Source: Peronospora farinosa (lineage: Eukaryota > Oomycota > Peronosporomycetes > Peronosporales > Peronosporaceae). From it: a stretch of DNA of 64,000 nt. The stretch's first letter is position 1. Each line of letters begins with the position of its first letter. The stretch lies in the NCBI GenBank assembly GCA_947646735.1, contig CANTFK010000981.1, positions 186,001 through 250,000 of the forward strand, written 5' to 3'. Position numbers and translations under genes: made by a program. The notes under the pieces were generated by a model. It was not told where the DNA came from and did not search any database. It was given only the letters and a program-made list of their open reading frames with translations. Shown one piece after another: positions 45,995 through 58,522 of this stretch.

Positions 45995-46659
45995 CTTTTG
46001 CTCTTGCTTTTGCTCTTGCTTTTGCTCGTTGCTTTCAGCACGCTACTCTTTGCTCTTGATTTTTCTCTGCGCTTTGCCGTTTGCTCTTTTGCTCTGCGTT
46101 TTGCAGTTTGCGCTTTGGCTCTGTTCTTTTGCTTTTTTCGTCTTTGCACTACACACTGTGTTCTTTACTCTGCGTCGACGCTCTTGATGCTCATTTCTCC
46201 TGGTGCTTACAACTACTTTCGTTTCACATGCAGTACGGTTGATCATAACGAGAGCGGGTACGGCATGGATCCTGTTAGCTGGTACAACCTCATGTAGCAC
46301 TTTGAACAGGCGCAAGGCGAGTGTGTAGTAAGACTCGATCCCGGGTCCGGATGACAATGCTGTGCAGCACCTGACGCGTTTGCTTGTCTTTAGCCTTGCA
46401 GGTCACGGAGATGACGCGTGGTCATCGGTGAGTTGTATGAGAGAGTGCGGCTGCTCCGTGAATGCGTAGAGTGCTCGTTGAGCATGGTGTTCGCTGACGC
46501 TATCCGTGGTATGTCCGTGAGTCTGTGATAGTGACGTGGGGGCTCGAAAGAGTGCATCAGGAAATCAGGATATGGTGCGGTGTGCATAGGAGTGTGGTTG
46601 TGTGTAGGAGTGCGTTTGTTTTGTTTGTGAAACTGTGTGTGCTTTTGATGGTGCAGGAA

Positions 46660-46731
46660 TTCTCGTTAGTATAGTGGTTAGTATACCCGCCTGTCACGCG
46701 GGTGACCCGGGTTCAATTCGCGGACGGGAAG
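46660..46731 (+). tRNA. tRNA-Asp(GTC), copy 9
   Basis: G62 T-stem variant; 737 bp from copy 8. Confidence 0.88.
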
Positions 46732-47397
46732 CTTTTGCTCTTGCTTTTGCTCTTGCTTTTGCTCGTTGCTTTCCAGCACGCTACTCTTTGCTCTTGATTT
46801 TTCTCTGCGCTTTGCCGTTTGCTCTTTTGCTCTGCGTTTTGCAGTTTGCGCTTTGGCTCTGTTCTTTTGCTTTTTTCGTCTTTGCACTACACACTGTGTT
46901 CTTTACTCTGCGTCGACGCTCTTGATGCTCATTTCTCCTGGTGCTTACAACTACTTTCGTTTCACATGCAGTACGGTTGATCATAACGAGAGCGGGTACG
47001 GCATGGATCCTGTTAGCTGGTACAACCTCATGTAGCACTTTGAACAGGCGCAAGGCGAGTGTGTAGTAAGACTCGATCCCGGGTCCGGATGACAATGCTG
47101 TGCAGCACCTGACGCGTTTGCTTGTCTTTAGCCTTGCAGGTCACGGAGATGACGCGTGGTCATCGGTGAGTTGTATGAGAGAGTGCGGCTGCTCCGTGAA
47201 TGCGTAGAGTGCTCGTTGAGCATGGTGTTCGCTGACGCTATCCGTGGTATGTCCGTGAGTCTGTGATAGTGACGTGGGGGCTCGAAAGAGTGCATCGGGA
47301 AATCAGGATATGGTGCGGTGTGCATAGGAGTGTGGTTGTGTGTAGGAGTGCGTTTGTTTTGTTTGTGAAACTGTGTGTGCTTTTGATGGTGCAGGAA

Positions 47398-47469
47398 TTC
47401 TCGTTAGTATAGTGGTTAGTATACCCGCCTGTCACGCGGGTGACCCGGGTTCAATTCGCGGACGGGAAG
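47398..47469 (+). tRNA. tRNA-Asp(GTC), copy 10
   Basis: G62 T-stem variant; 738 bp from copy 9. Confidence 0.88.
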
Positions 47470-48134
47470 CTTTTGCTCTTGCTTTTGCTCTTGCTTTTGC
47501 TCGTTGCTTTCAGCACGCTACTCTTTGCTCTTGCTTTTGCTCTGCGCTTTGCCGTTTGCTCTTTTGCTTCGCGTTTTGCAGTTTGCGCTTTTGCTCTGTT
47601 CTTTTGCTTTTTTCGTCTTTGCACTACACACTGTGTTCTTTACTCTGCGTCGACGCTCTTGGTGCTCATTTCTCCTGGTGCTTACAACTACTTTCGTTTC
47701 ACATGCAGTACGGTTGATCATAACGAGAGCGGGTACGGCATGGATCCTGTTAGCTGGTACAACCTCATGTAGCACTTTGAACAGGCGCAAGGCGAGTGTG
47801 TAGTAAGACTCGATCCCGGGTCCGGATGACAATGCTGTGCAGCACCTGACGCGTTTGCTTGTCTTTAGCCTTGCAGGTCACGGAGATGACGCGTGGTCAT
47901 CGGTGAGTTGTATGAGAGAGTGCGGCTGCTCCGTGAATGCGTAGAGTGCTCGTTGAGCATGGTGTTCGCTGACGCTATCCGTGGTATGTCCGTGAGTCTG
48001 TGATAGTGACGTGGGGGCTCGAAGGAGTGCATCGGGAAATCAGGATATGGTGCGGTGTGCATAGGAGTGTGGTTGTGTGTAGGAGTGCGTTTGTTTTGTT
48101 TGTGAAACTGTGTGTGCTTTTGATGGTGCAGGAA

Positions 48135-48206
48135 TTCTCGTTAGTATAGTGGTTAGTATACCCGCCTGTCACGCGGGTGACCCGGGTTCAATTCGCGGAC
48201 GGGAAG
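48135..48206 (+). tRNA. tRNA-Asp(GTC), copy 11
   Basis: G62 T-stem variant; 737 bp from copy 10. Confidence 0.88.
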
Positions 48207-48872
48207 CTTTTGCTCTTGCTTTTGCTCTTGCTTTTGCTCGTTGCTTTCCAGCACGCTACTCTTTGCTCTTGATTTTTCTCTGCGCTTTGCCGTTTGCTCT
48301 TTTGCTTCGCGTTTTGCAGTTTGCGCTTTGGCTCTGTTCTTTTGCTTTTTTCGTCTTTGCACTACACACTGTGTTCTTTACTCTGCGTCGACGCTCTTGA
48401 TGCTCATTTCTCCTGGTGCTTACAACTACTTTCGTTTCACATGCAGTACGGTTGATCATAACGAGAGCGGGTACGGCATGGATCCTGTTAGCTGGTACAA
48501 CCTCATGTAGCACTTTGAACAGGCGCAAGGCGAGTGTGTAGTAAGACTCGATCCCGGGTCCGGATGACAATGCTGTGCAGCACCTGACGCGTTTGCTTGT
48601 CTTTAGCCTTGCAGGTCACGGAGATGACGCGTGGTCATCGGTGAGTTGTATGAGAGAGTGCGGCTGCTCCGTGAATGCGTAGAGTGCTCGTTGAGCATGG
48701 TGTTCGCTGACGCTATCCGTGGTATGTCCGTGAGTCTGTGATAGTGACGTTGGGGCTCGAAGGAGTGCATCGGGAAATCAGGATATGGTGCGGTGTGCAT
48801 AGGAGTGTGGTTGTGTGTAGGAGTGCGTTTGTTTTGTTTGTGAAACTGTGTGTGCTTTTGATGGTGCAGGAA

Positions 48873-48944
48873 TTCTCGTTAGTATAGTGGTTAGTATACC
48901 CGCCTGTCACGCGGGTGACCCGGGTTCAATTCGCGGACGGGAAG
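48873..48944 (+). tRNA. tRNA-Asp(GTC), copy 12
   Basis: G62 T-stem variant; 738 bp from copy 11. Its spacer has a private TCTATCTCTG change near 49113. Confidence 0.88.
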
Positions 48945-49609
48945 CTTTTGCTCTTGCTTTTGCTCTTGCTTTTGCTCGTTGCTTTCCAGCACGCTACTCT
49001 TTGCTCTTGATTTTTCTCTGCGCTTTGCCGTTTGCTCTTTTGCTTCGCGTTTTGCAGTTTGCGCTTTGGCTCTGTTCTTTTGCTTTTTTCGTCTTTGCAC
49101 TACACACTGTGTTCTATCTCTGCGTCGACGCTCTTGATGCTCATTTCTCCTGGTGCTTACAACTACTTTCGTTTCACATGCAGTACGGTTGATCATAACG
49201 AGAGCGGGTACGTCATGGATCCTGTTAGCTGGTACAACCTCATGTAGCACTTTGAACAGGCGCAAGGCGAGTGTGTAGTAAGACTCGATCCCGGGTCCGG
49301 ATGACAATGCTGTGCAGCACCTGACGCGTTTGCTTGTCTTTAGCCTTGCAGGTCACGGAGATGACGCGTGGTCATCGGTGAGTTGTATGAGAGAGTGCGG
49401 CTGCTCCGTGAATGCGTAGAGTGCTCGTTGAGCATGGTGTTCGCTGACGCTATCCGTGGTATGTCCGTGAGTCTGTGATAGTGACGTGGGGGCTCGAAGG
49501 AGTGCATCGGGGAATCAGGATATGGTGCGGTGTGCATAGGAGTGTGGTTGTGTGTAGGAGTGCGTTTGTTTTGTTTGTGAAACTGTGTGTGCTTTAGATG
49601 GTGCAGGAA

Positions 49610-49681
49610 TTCTCGTTAGTATAGTGGTTAGTATACCCGCCTGTCACGCGGGTGACCCGGGTTCAATTCGCGGACGGGAAG
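49610..49681 (+). tRNA. tRNA-Asp(GTC), copy 13
   Basis: G62 T-stem variant; 737 bp from copy 12. Confidence 0.88.
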
Positions 49682-50346
49682 CTTTTGCTCTTGCTTTTGC
49701 TCTTGCTTTTGCTCGTTGCTTTCAGCACGCTACTCTTTGCTCTTGATTTTGCTCTGCGCTTTGCCGTTTGCTCTTTTGCTTCGCGTTTTGCAGTTTGCGC
49801 TTTGGCTCTGTTCTTTTGCTTTTTTCGTCTTTGCACTACACACTGTGTTCTTTACTCTGCGTCGACGCTCTTGATGCTCATTTCTCCTGGTGCTTACAAC
49901 TACTTTCGTTTCACATGCAGTACGGTTGATCATAACGAGAGCGGGCACGGCATGGATCCTGTTAGCTGGTACAACCTCATGTAGCACTTTGAACAGGCGC
50001 AAGGCGAGTGTGTAGTAAGACTCGATCCCGGGTCCGGATGACAATGCTGTGCAGCACCTGACGCGTTTGCTTGTCTTTAGCCTTGCAGGTCACGGAGATG
50101 ACGCGTGGTCATCGGTGAGTTGTATGAGAGAGTGCGGCTGCTCCGTGAATGCGTAGAGTGCTCGTTGAGCATGGTGTTCGCTGACGCTATCCGTGGTATG
50201 TCCGTGAGTCTGTGATAGTGACGTGGGGGCTCGAAAGAGTGCATCAGGAAATCAGGATATGGTGCGGTGTGCATAGGAGTGTGGTTGTGTGTAGGAGTGC
50301 GTTTGTTTTGTTTGTGAAACTGTGTGTGCTTTTGATGGTGCAGGAA

Positions 50347-50418
50347 TTCTCGTTAGTATAGTGGTTAGTATACCCGCCTGTCACGCGGGTGACCCGGGTT
50401 CAATTCGCGGACGGGAAG
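50347..50418 (+). tRNA. tRNA-Asp(GTC), copy 14
   Basis: G62 T-stem variant. The first unit whose spacer carries the AATCTCATGTAGCGCTATG form. Confidence 0.88.
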
Positions 50419-51083
50419 CTTTTGCTCTTGCTTTTGCTCTTGCTTTTGCTCGTTGCTTTCAGCACGCTACTCTTTGCTCTTGATTTTTCTCTGCGCTTTG
50501 CCGTTTGCTCTTTTGCTCTGCGTTTTGCAGTTTGCGCTTTGGCTCTGTTCTTTTGCTTTTTTCGTCTTTGCACTACACACTGTGTTCTTTACTCTGCGTC
50601 GACGCTCTTGATGCTCATTTCTCCTGGTGCTTACAACTACTTTCGTTTCACATGCAGTACGGTTGATCATAACGAGAGCAGGCACGGCATGGATCCTGTT
50701 AGCTGGTACAATCTCATGTAGCGCTATGAACAGGCGCAAGGCGAGTGTGTAGTAAGACTCGATCCCGGGTCCGGATGACAATGCTGTGCAGCACCTGACG
50801 CGTTTGCTTGTCTTTAGCCTTGCAGGTCACGGAGATGACGCGTGGTCATCGGTGAGTTGTATGAGAGAGTGCGGCTGCTCCGTGAATGCGTAGAGTGCTC
50901 GTTGAGCATGGTGTTCGCTGACGCTATCCGTGGTATGTCCGTGAGTCTGTGATAGTGACGTGGGGGCTCGAAGGAGTGCATCGGGAAATCAGGATATGGT
51001 GCGGTGTGCATAGGAGTGTGGTTGTGTGTAGGAGTGCGTTTGTTTTGTTTGTGAAACTGTGTGTGCTTTAGATGGTGCAGGAA

Positions 51084-51155
51084 TTCTCGTTAGTATAGTG
51101 GTTAGTATACCCGCCTGTCACGCGGGTGACCCGGGTTCAATTCGCGGACGGGAAG
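51084..51155 (+). tRNA. tRNA-Asp(GTC), copy 15
   Basis: G62 T-stem variant. Spacer has the AACCTCATGTAGCACTTTG form and CTCTTGGTGCTC. Confidence 0.88.
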
Positions 51156-51819
51156 CTTTTGCTCTTGCTTTTGCTCTTGCTTTTGCTCGTTGCTTTCAGC
51201 ACGCTACTCTTTGCTCTTGCTTTTGCTCTGCGCTTTGCCGTTTGCTCTTTTGCTTGCGTTTTGCAGTTTGCGCTTTGGCTCTGTTCTTTTGCTTTTTTCG
51301 TCTTTGCACTACACACTGTGTTCTTTACTCTGCGTCGACGCTCTTGGTGCTCATTTCTCCTGGTGCTTACAACTACTTTCGTTTCACATGCAGTACGGTT
51401 GATCATAACGAGAGCGGGCACGGCATGGATCCTGTTAGCTGGTACAACCTCATGTAGCACTTTGAACAGGCGCAAGGCGAGTGTGTAGTAAGACTCGATC
51501 CCGGGTCCGGATGACAATGCTGTGCAGCACCTGACGCGTTTGCTTGTCTTTAGCCTTGCAGGTCACGGAGATGACGCGTGGTCATCGGTGAGTTGTATGA
51601 GAGAGTGCGGCTGCTCCGTGAATGCGTAGAGTGCTCGTTGAGCATGGTGTTCGCTGACGCTATCCGTGGTATGTCCGTGAGTCTGTGATAGTGACGTGGG
51701 GGCTCGAAGGAGTGCATCAGGAAATCAGGATATGGTGCGGTGTGCATAGGAGTGTGGTTGTGTGTAGGAGTGCGTTTGTTTTGTTTGTGAAACTGTGTGT
51801 GCTTTTGATGGTGCAGGAA

Positions 51820-51891
51820 TTCTCGTTAGTATAGTGGTTAGTATACCCGCCTGTCACGCGGGTGACCCGGGTTCAATTCGCGGACGGGAAG
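51820..51891 (+). tRNA. tRNA-Asp(GTC), copy 16
   Basis: G62 T-stem variant. Spacer matches that of copy 14, not its neighbours. Confidence 0.88.
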
Positions 51892-52556
51892 CTTTTGCTC
51901 TTGCTTTTGCTCTTGCTTTTGCTCGTTGCTTTCAGCACGCTACTCTTTGCTCTTGATTTTTCTCTGCGCTTTGCCGTTTGCTCTTTTGCTCTGCGTTTTG
52001 CAGTTTGCGCTTTGGCTCTGTTCTTTTGCTTTTTTCGTCTTTGCACTACACACTGTGTTCTTTACTCTGCGTCGACGCTCTTGATGCTCATTTCTCCTGG
52101 TGCTTACAACTACTTTCGTTTCACATGCAGTACGGTTGATCATAACGAGAGCAGGCACGGCATGGATCCTGTTAGCTGGTACAATCTCATGTAGCGCTAT
52201 GAACAGGCGCAAGGCGAGTGTGTAGTAAGACTCGATCCCGGGTCCGGATGACAATGCTGTGCAGCACCTGACGCGTTTGCTTGTCTTTAGCCTTGCAGGT
52301 CACGGAGATGACGCGTGGTCATCGGTGAGTTGTATGAGAGAGTGCGGCTGCTCCGTGAATGCGTAGAGTGCTCGTTGAGCATGGTGTTCGCTGACGCTAT
52401 CCGTGGTATGTCCGTGAGTCTGTGATAGTGACGTGGGGGCTCGAAGGAGTGCATCAGGAAATCAGGATATGGTGCGGTGTGCATAGGAGTGTGGTTGTGT
52501 GTAGGAGTGCGTTTGTTTTGTTTGTGAAACTGTGTGTGCTTTTGATGGTGCAGGAA

Positions 52557-52628
52557 TTCTCGTTAGTATAGTGGTTAGTATACCCGCCTGTCACGCGGGT
52601 GACCCGGGTTCAATTCGCGGACGGGAAG
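52557..52628 (+). tRNA. tRNA-Asp(GTC), copy 17
   Basis: G62 T-stem variant. Spacer matches that of copy 15. Confidence 0.88.
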
Positions 52629-53293
52629 CTTTTGCTCTTGCTTTTGCTCTTGCTTTTGCTCGTTGCTTTCAGCACGCTACTCTTTGCTCTTGCTTTTGCT
52701 CTGCGCTTTGCCGTTTGCTCTTTTGCTCTGCGTTTTGCAGTTTGCGCTTTGGCTCTGTTCTTTTGCTTTTTTCGTCTTTGCACTACACACTGTGTTCTTT
52801 ACTCTGCGTCGACGCTCTTGGTGCTCATTTCTCCTGGTGCTTACAACTACTTTCGTTTCACATGCAGTACGGTTGATCATAACGAGAGCGGGCACGGCAT
52901 GGATCCTGTTAGCTGGTACAACCTCATGTAGCACTTTGAACAGGCGCAAGGCGAGTGTGTAGTAAGACTCGATCCCGGGTCCGGATGACAATGCTGTGCA
53001 GCACCTGACGCGTTTGCTTGTCTTTAGCCTTGCAGGTCACGGAGATGACGCGTGGTCATCGGTGAGTTGTATGAGAGAGTGCGGCTGCTCCGTGAATGCG
53101 TAGAGTGCTCGTTGAGCATGGTGTTCGCTGACGCTATCCGTGGTATGTCTGTGAGTCTGTGATAGTGACGTGGGGGCTCGAAGGAGTGCGTTGGGGAAGC
53201 AGGATATGGTGCGGTGTGCATAGGAGTGTGGTTGTGTGTAGGAGTGCGTTTGTTTTGTTTGTGAAACTGTGTGTGCTTTAGATGGTGCAGGAA

Positions 53294-53365
53294 TTCTCGT
53301 TAGTATAGTGGTTAGTATACCCGCCTGTCACGCGGGTGACCCGGGTTCAATTCGCGGACGGGAAG
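53294..53365 (+). tRNA. tRNA-Asp(GTC), copy 18
   Basis: G62 T-stem variant. Spacer of the copy 14/16 type. Confidence 0.88.
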
Positions 53366-54031
53366 CTTTTGCTCTTGCTTTTGCTCTTGCTTTTGCTCGT
53401 TGCTTTCAGCACGCTACTCTTTGCTCTTGATTTTTCTCTGCGCTTTGCCGTTTGCTCTTTTGCTCTCGCGTTTTGCAGTTTGCGCTTTGGCTCTGTTCTT
53501 TTGCTTTTTTCGTCTTTGCACTACACACTGTGTTCTTTACTCTGCGTCGACGCTCTTGATGCTCATTTCTCCTGGTGCTTACAACTACTTTCGTTTCACA
53601 TGCAGTACGGTTGATCATAACGAGAGCAGGCACGGTATGGATCTTGTTAGCTGGTACAATCTCATGTAGCGCTATGAACAGGCGCAAGGCGAGTGTGTAG
53701 TAAGACTCGATCCCGGGTCCGGATGACAATGCTGTGCAGCACCTGACGCGTTTGCTTGTCTTTAGCCTTGCAGGTCACGGAGATGACGCGTGGTCATCGG
53801 TGAGTTGTATGAGAGAGTGCGGCTGCTCCGTGAATGCGTAGAGTGCTCGTTGAGCATGGTGTTCGCTGACGCTATCCGTGGTATGTCCGTGAGTCTGTGA
53901 TAGTGACGTGGGGGCTCGAAGGAGTGCATCAGGAAATCAGGATATGGTGCGGTGTGCATAGGAGTGTGGTTGTGTGTAGGAGTGCGTTTGTTTTGTTTGT
54001 GAAACTGTGTGTGCTTTAGATGGTGCAGGAA

Positions 54032-54103
54032 TTCTCGTTAGTATAGTGGTTAGTATACCCGCCTGTCACGCGGGTGACCCGGGTTCAATTCGCGGACGGG
54101 AAG
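54032..54103 (+). tRNA. tRNA-Asp(GTC), copy 19
   Basis: G62 T-stem variant. Spacer of the copy 15/17 type. Confidence 0.88.
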
Positions 54104-54768
54104 CTTTTGCTCTTGCTTTTGCTCTTGCTTTTGCTCGTTGCTTTCAGCACGCTACTCTTTGCTCTTGATTTTTCTCTGCGCTTTGCCGTTTGCTCTTTTG
54201 CTCTGCGTTTTGCAGTTTGCGCTTTGGCTCTGTTCTTTTGCTTTTTTCGTCTTTGCACTACACACTGTGTTCTTTACTCTGCGTCGACGCTCTTGGTGCT
54301 CATTTCTCCTGGTGCTTACAACTACTTTCGTTTCACATGCAGTACGGTTGATCATAACGAGAGCGGGCACGGCATGGATCCTGTTAGCTGGTACAAACTC
54401 ATGTAGCACTTTGAACAGGCGCAAGGCGAGTGTGTAGTAAGACTCGATCCCGGGTCCGGATGACAATGCTGTGCAGCACCTGACGCGTTTGCTTGTCTTT
54501 AGCCTTGCAGGTCACGGAGATGACGCGTGGTCATCGGTGAGTTGTATGAGAGAGTGCGGCTGCTCCGTGAATGCGTAGAGTGCTCGTTGAGCATGGTGTT
54601 CGCTGACGCTATCCGTGGTATGTCTGTGAGTCTGTGATAGTGACGTGGGGGCTCGAAGGAGTGCGTTGGGGGAGCAGGATATGGTGCGGTGTGCATAGGA
54701 GTGTGGTTGTGTGTAGGAGTGCGTTTGTTTTGTTTGTGAAACTGTGTGTGCTTTTGATGGTGCAGGAA

Positions 54769-54840
54769 TTCTCGTTAGTATAGTGGTTAGTATACCCGCC
54801 TGTCACGCGGGTGACCCGGGTTCAATTCGCGGACGGGAAG
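54769..54840 (+). tRNA. tRNA-Asp(GTC), copy 20
   Basis: G62 T-stem variant. Spacer has CTTGAATTTTCTC, shared only with copy 22. Confidence 0.88.
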
Positions 54841-55505
54841 CTTTTGCTCTTGCTTTTGCTCTTGCTTTTGCTCGTTGCTTTCAGCACGCTACTCTTTGCT
54901 CTTGAATTTTCTCTGCGCTTTGCCGTTTGCTCTTTTGCTTCGCGTTTTGCAGTTTGCGCTTTGGCTCTGTTCTTTTGCTTTTTTCGTCTTTGCACTACAC
55001 ACTGTGTTCTTTACTCTGCGTCGACGCTCTTGATGCTCATTTCTCCTGGTGCTTACAACTACTTTCGTTTCACATGCAGTACGGTTGATCATAACGAGAG
55101 CGGGCACGGCATGGATCCTGTTAGCTGGTACAACCTCATGTAGCACTTTGAACAGGCGCAAGGCGAGTGTGTAGTAAGACTCGATCCCGGGTCCGGATGA
55201 CAATGCTGTGCAGCACCTGACGCGTTTGCTTGTCTTTAGCCTTGCAGGTCACGGAGATGACGCGTGGTCATCGGTGAGTTGTATGAGAGAGTGCGGCTGC
55301 TCCGTGAATGCGTAGAGTGCTCGTTGAGCATGGTGTTCGCTGACGCTATCCGTGGTATGTCTGTGAGTCTGTGATAGTGACGTGGGGGCTCGAAGGAGTG
55401 CATCGGGAAATCAGGATATGGTGCGGTGTGCATAGGAGTGTGGTTGTGTGTAGGAGTGCGTTTGTTTTGTTTGTGAAACTGTGTGTGCTTTTGATGGTGC
55501 AGGAA

Positions 55506-55577
55506 TTCTCGTTAGTATAGTGGTTAGTATACCCGCCTGTCACGCGGGTGACCCGGGTTCAATTCGCGGACGGGAAG
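55506..55577 (+). tRNA. tRNA-Asp(GTC), copy 21
   Basis: G62 T-stem variant. First unit with CTTTCTTCTTCTTTGC and GTAGTACGGTGATC in the spacer. Confidence 0.88.
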
Positions 55578-56241
55578 CTTTTGCTCTTGCTTTTGCTCTT
55601 GCTTTTGCTCGTTGCTTTCAGCACGCTACTCTTTGCTCTTGATTTTTCTCTGCGCTTTGCCGTTTGCTCTTTTGCTCTGCGTTTTGCAGTTTGCGCTTTG
55701 GCTCTGTTCTTTTGCTTTCTTCTTCTTTGCACTACACACTGTGTTCTTTACTCTGCGTCGACGCTCTTGATGCTCATTTCTCCTGGTGCTTACAACTACT
55801 TTCGTTTCACATGTAGTACGGTGATCATAACGAGAGCAGGCACGGCATGGATCCTGTTAGCTGGTACAATCTCATGTAGCGCTATGAACAGGCGCAAGGC
55901 GAGTGTGTAGTAAGACTCGATCCCGGGTCCGGATGACAATGCTGTGCAGCACCTGACGCGTTTGCTTGTCTTTAGCCTTGCAGGTCACGGAGATGACGCG
56001 TGGTCATCGGTGAGTTGTATGAGAGAGTGCGGCTGCCCCGTGAATGCGTAGAGTGCTCGTTGAGCATGGTGTTCGCTGACGCTATCCGTGGTATGTCTGT
56101 GAGTCTGTGATAGTGACGTGGGGGCTCGAAGGAGTGCGTTGGGGAAGCAGGATATGGTGCGGTGTGCATAGGAGTGTGGTTGTGTGTAGGAGTGCGTTTG
56201 TTTTGTTTGTGAAACTGTGTGTGCTTTAGATGGTGCAGGAA

Positions 56242-56313
56242 TTCTCGTTAGTATAGTGGTTAGTATACCCGCCTGTCACGCGGGTGACCCGGGTTCAATT
56301 CGCGGACGGGAAG
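56242..56313 (+). tRNA. tRNA-Asp(GTC), copy 22
   Basis: G62 T-stem variant. Spacer matches that of copy 20. Confidence 0.88.
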
Positions 56314-56978
56314 CTTTTGCTCTTGCTTTTGCTCTTGCTTTTGCTCGTTGCTTTCAGCACGCTACTCTTTGCTCTTGAATTTTCTCTGCGCTTTGCCGTT
56401 TGCTCTTTTGCTTCGCGTTTTGCAGTTTGCGCTTTGGCTCTGTTCTTTTGCTTTTTTCGTCTTTGCACTACACACTGTGTTCTTTACTCTGCGTCGACGC
56501 TCTTGATGCTCATTTCTCCTGGTGCTTACAACTACTTTCGTTTCACATGCAGTACGGTTGATCATAACGAGAGCGGGCACGGCATGGATCCTGTTAGCTG
56601 GTACAACCTCATGTAGCACTTTGAACAGGCGCAAGGCGAGTGTGTAGTAAGACTCGATCCCGGGTCCGGATGACAATGCTGTGCAGCACCTGACGCGTTT
56701 GCTTGTCTTTAGCCTTGCAGGTCACGGAGATGACGCGTGGTCATCGGTGAGTTGTATGAGAGAGTGCGGCTGCTCCGTGAATGCGTAGAGTGCTCGTTGA
56801 GCATGGTGTTCGCTGACGCTATCCGTGGTATGTCTGTGAGTCTGTGATAGTGACGTGGGGGCTCGAAGGAGTGCATCAGGGAATCAGGATATGGTGCGGT
56901 GTGCATAGGAGTGTGGTTGTGTGTAGGAGTGCGTTTGTTTTGTTTGTGAAACTGTGTGTGCTTTTGATGGTGCAGGAA

Positions 56979-57050
56979 TTCTCGTTAGTATAGTGGTTAG
57001 TATACCCGCCTGTCACGCGGGTGACCCGGGTTCAATTCGCGGACGGGAAG
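56979..57050 (+). tRNA. tRNA-Asp(GTC), copy 23
   Basis: G62 T-stem variant. Spacer resembles that of copy 21 but already has GGTCCGGCTGAC, as in the right-hand units. Confidence 0.88.
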
Positions 57051-57714
57051 CTTTTGCTCTTGCTTTTGCTCTTGCTTTTGCTCGTTGCTTTCAGCACGCT
57101 ACTCTTTGCTCTTGATTTTTCTCTGCGCTTTGCCGTTTGCTCTTTTGCTCTGCGTTTTGCAGTTTGCGCTTTGGCTCTGTTCTTTTGCTTTCTTCTTCTT
57201 TGCACTACACACTGTGTTCTTTACTCTGCGTCGACGCTCTTGATGCTCATTTCTCCTGGTGCTTACAACTACTTTCGTTTCACATGTAGTACGGTGATCA
57301 TAACGAGAGCAGGCACGGCATGGATCTTGTTAGCTGGTACAATCTCATGTAGCGCTATGAACAGGCGCAAGGCGAGTGTGTAGTAAGACTCGATCCCGGG
57401 TCCGGCTGACAATGCTGTGCAGCACCTGACGCGTTTGCTTGTCTTTAGCCTTGCAGGTCACGGAGATGACGCGTGGTCATCGTTGAGTTGTATGAGCGAG
57501 TGCGGTTGCCCCGTGAATGCGTAGAGTGCTCGTTGAGCATGGTGTTCGCTGACGCTATCCGTGGTATGTCCGTGAGTCTGTGATAGTGACGTGGGGGCTC
57601 GAAGGAGTGCATCGGGAAATCAGGATATGGTGCGGTGTGCATAGGAGTGTGGTTGTGTGTAGGAGTGCGTTTGTTTTGTTTGTGAAACTGTGTGTGCTTT
57701 AGATGGTGCAGGAA

Positions 57715-57786
57715 TTCTCGTTAGTATAGTGGTTAGTATACCCGCCTGTCACGCGGGTGACCCGGGTTCAATTCGCGGACGGGAAG
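57715..57786 (+). tRNA. tRNA-Asp(GTC), copy 24
   Basis: Last copy with the G62 T-stem variant; its spacer is already of the right-hand type. Confidence 0.88.
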
Positions 57787-58450
57787 CTTTTGCTCTTGCT
57801 TTTGCTCTTGCTTTTGCTCGTTGCTTTCAGCACGCTACTCTTTGCTCTTGATTTTTCTCTGCGCTTTGCCGTTTGCTCTTTTGCTCTGCGTTTTGCAGTT
57901 TGCGCTTTGGCTCTGTTCTTTTGCTTTCTTCTTCTTTGCACTACACACTGTGTTCTTTACTCTGCGTCGACGCTCTTGATGCTCATTTCTCCTGGTGCTT
58001 ACAACTACTTTCGTTTCACATGTAGTACGGTGATCATAACGAGAGCAGGCACGGCATGGATCTTGTTAGCTGGTACAATCTCATGTAGCGCTATGAACAG
58101 GCGCAAGGCGAGTGTGTAGTAAGACTCGATCCCGGGTCCGGCTGACAATGCTGTGCAGCACCTGACGCGTTTGCTTGTCTTTAGCCTTGCAGGTCACGGA
58201 GATGACGCGTGGTCATCGTTGAGTTGTATGAGCGAGTGCGGTTGCCCCGTGAATGCGTAGAGTGCTCGTTGAGCATGGTGTTCGCTGACGCTATCCGTGG
58301 TATGTCTGTGAGTCTGTGATAGTGACGTGGGGGCTCGAAGGAGTGCGTTGGGGAAGCAGGATATGGTGCGGTGTGCATAGGAGTGTGGTTGTGTGTAGGA
58401 GTGCGTTTGTTTTGTTTGTGAAACTGTGTGTGCTGTCGATGGTGCAGGAA

Positions 58451-58522
58451 TTCTCGTTAGTATAGTGGTTAGTATACCCGCCTGTCACGCGGGTGACCCG
58501 GGTTCAATTCCCGGACGGGAAG
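58451..58522 (+). tRNA. tRNA-Asp(GTC), copy 25
   Basis: First copy with an intact T-stem (CCGGG-TTCAATT-CCCGG) and a full B box. The upstream flank changes here to TGCTGTCGATGG. Confidence 0.95.
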
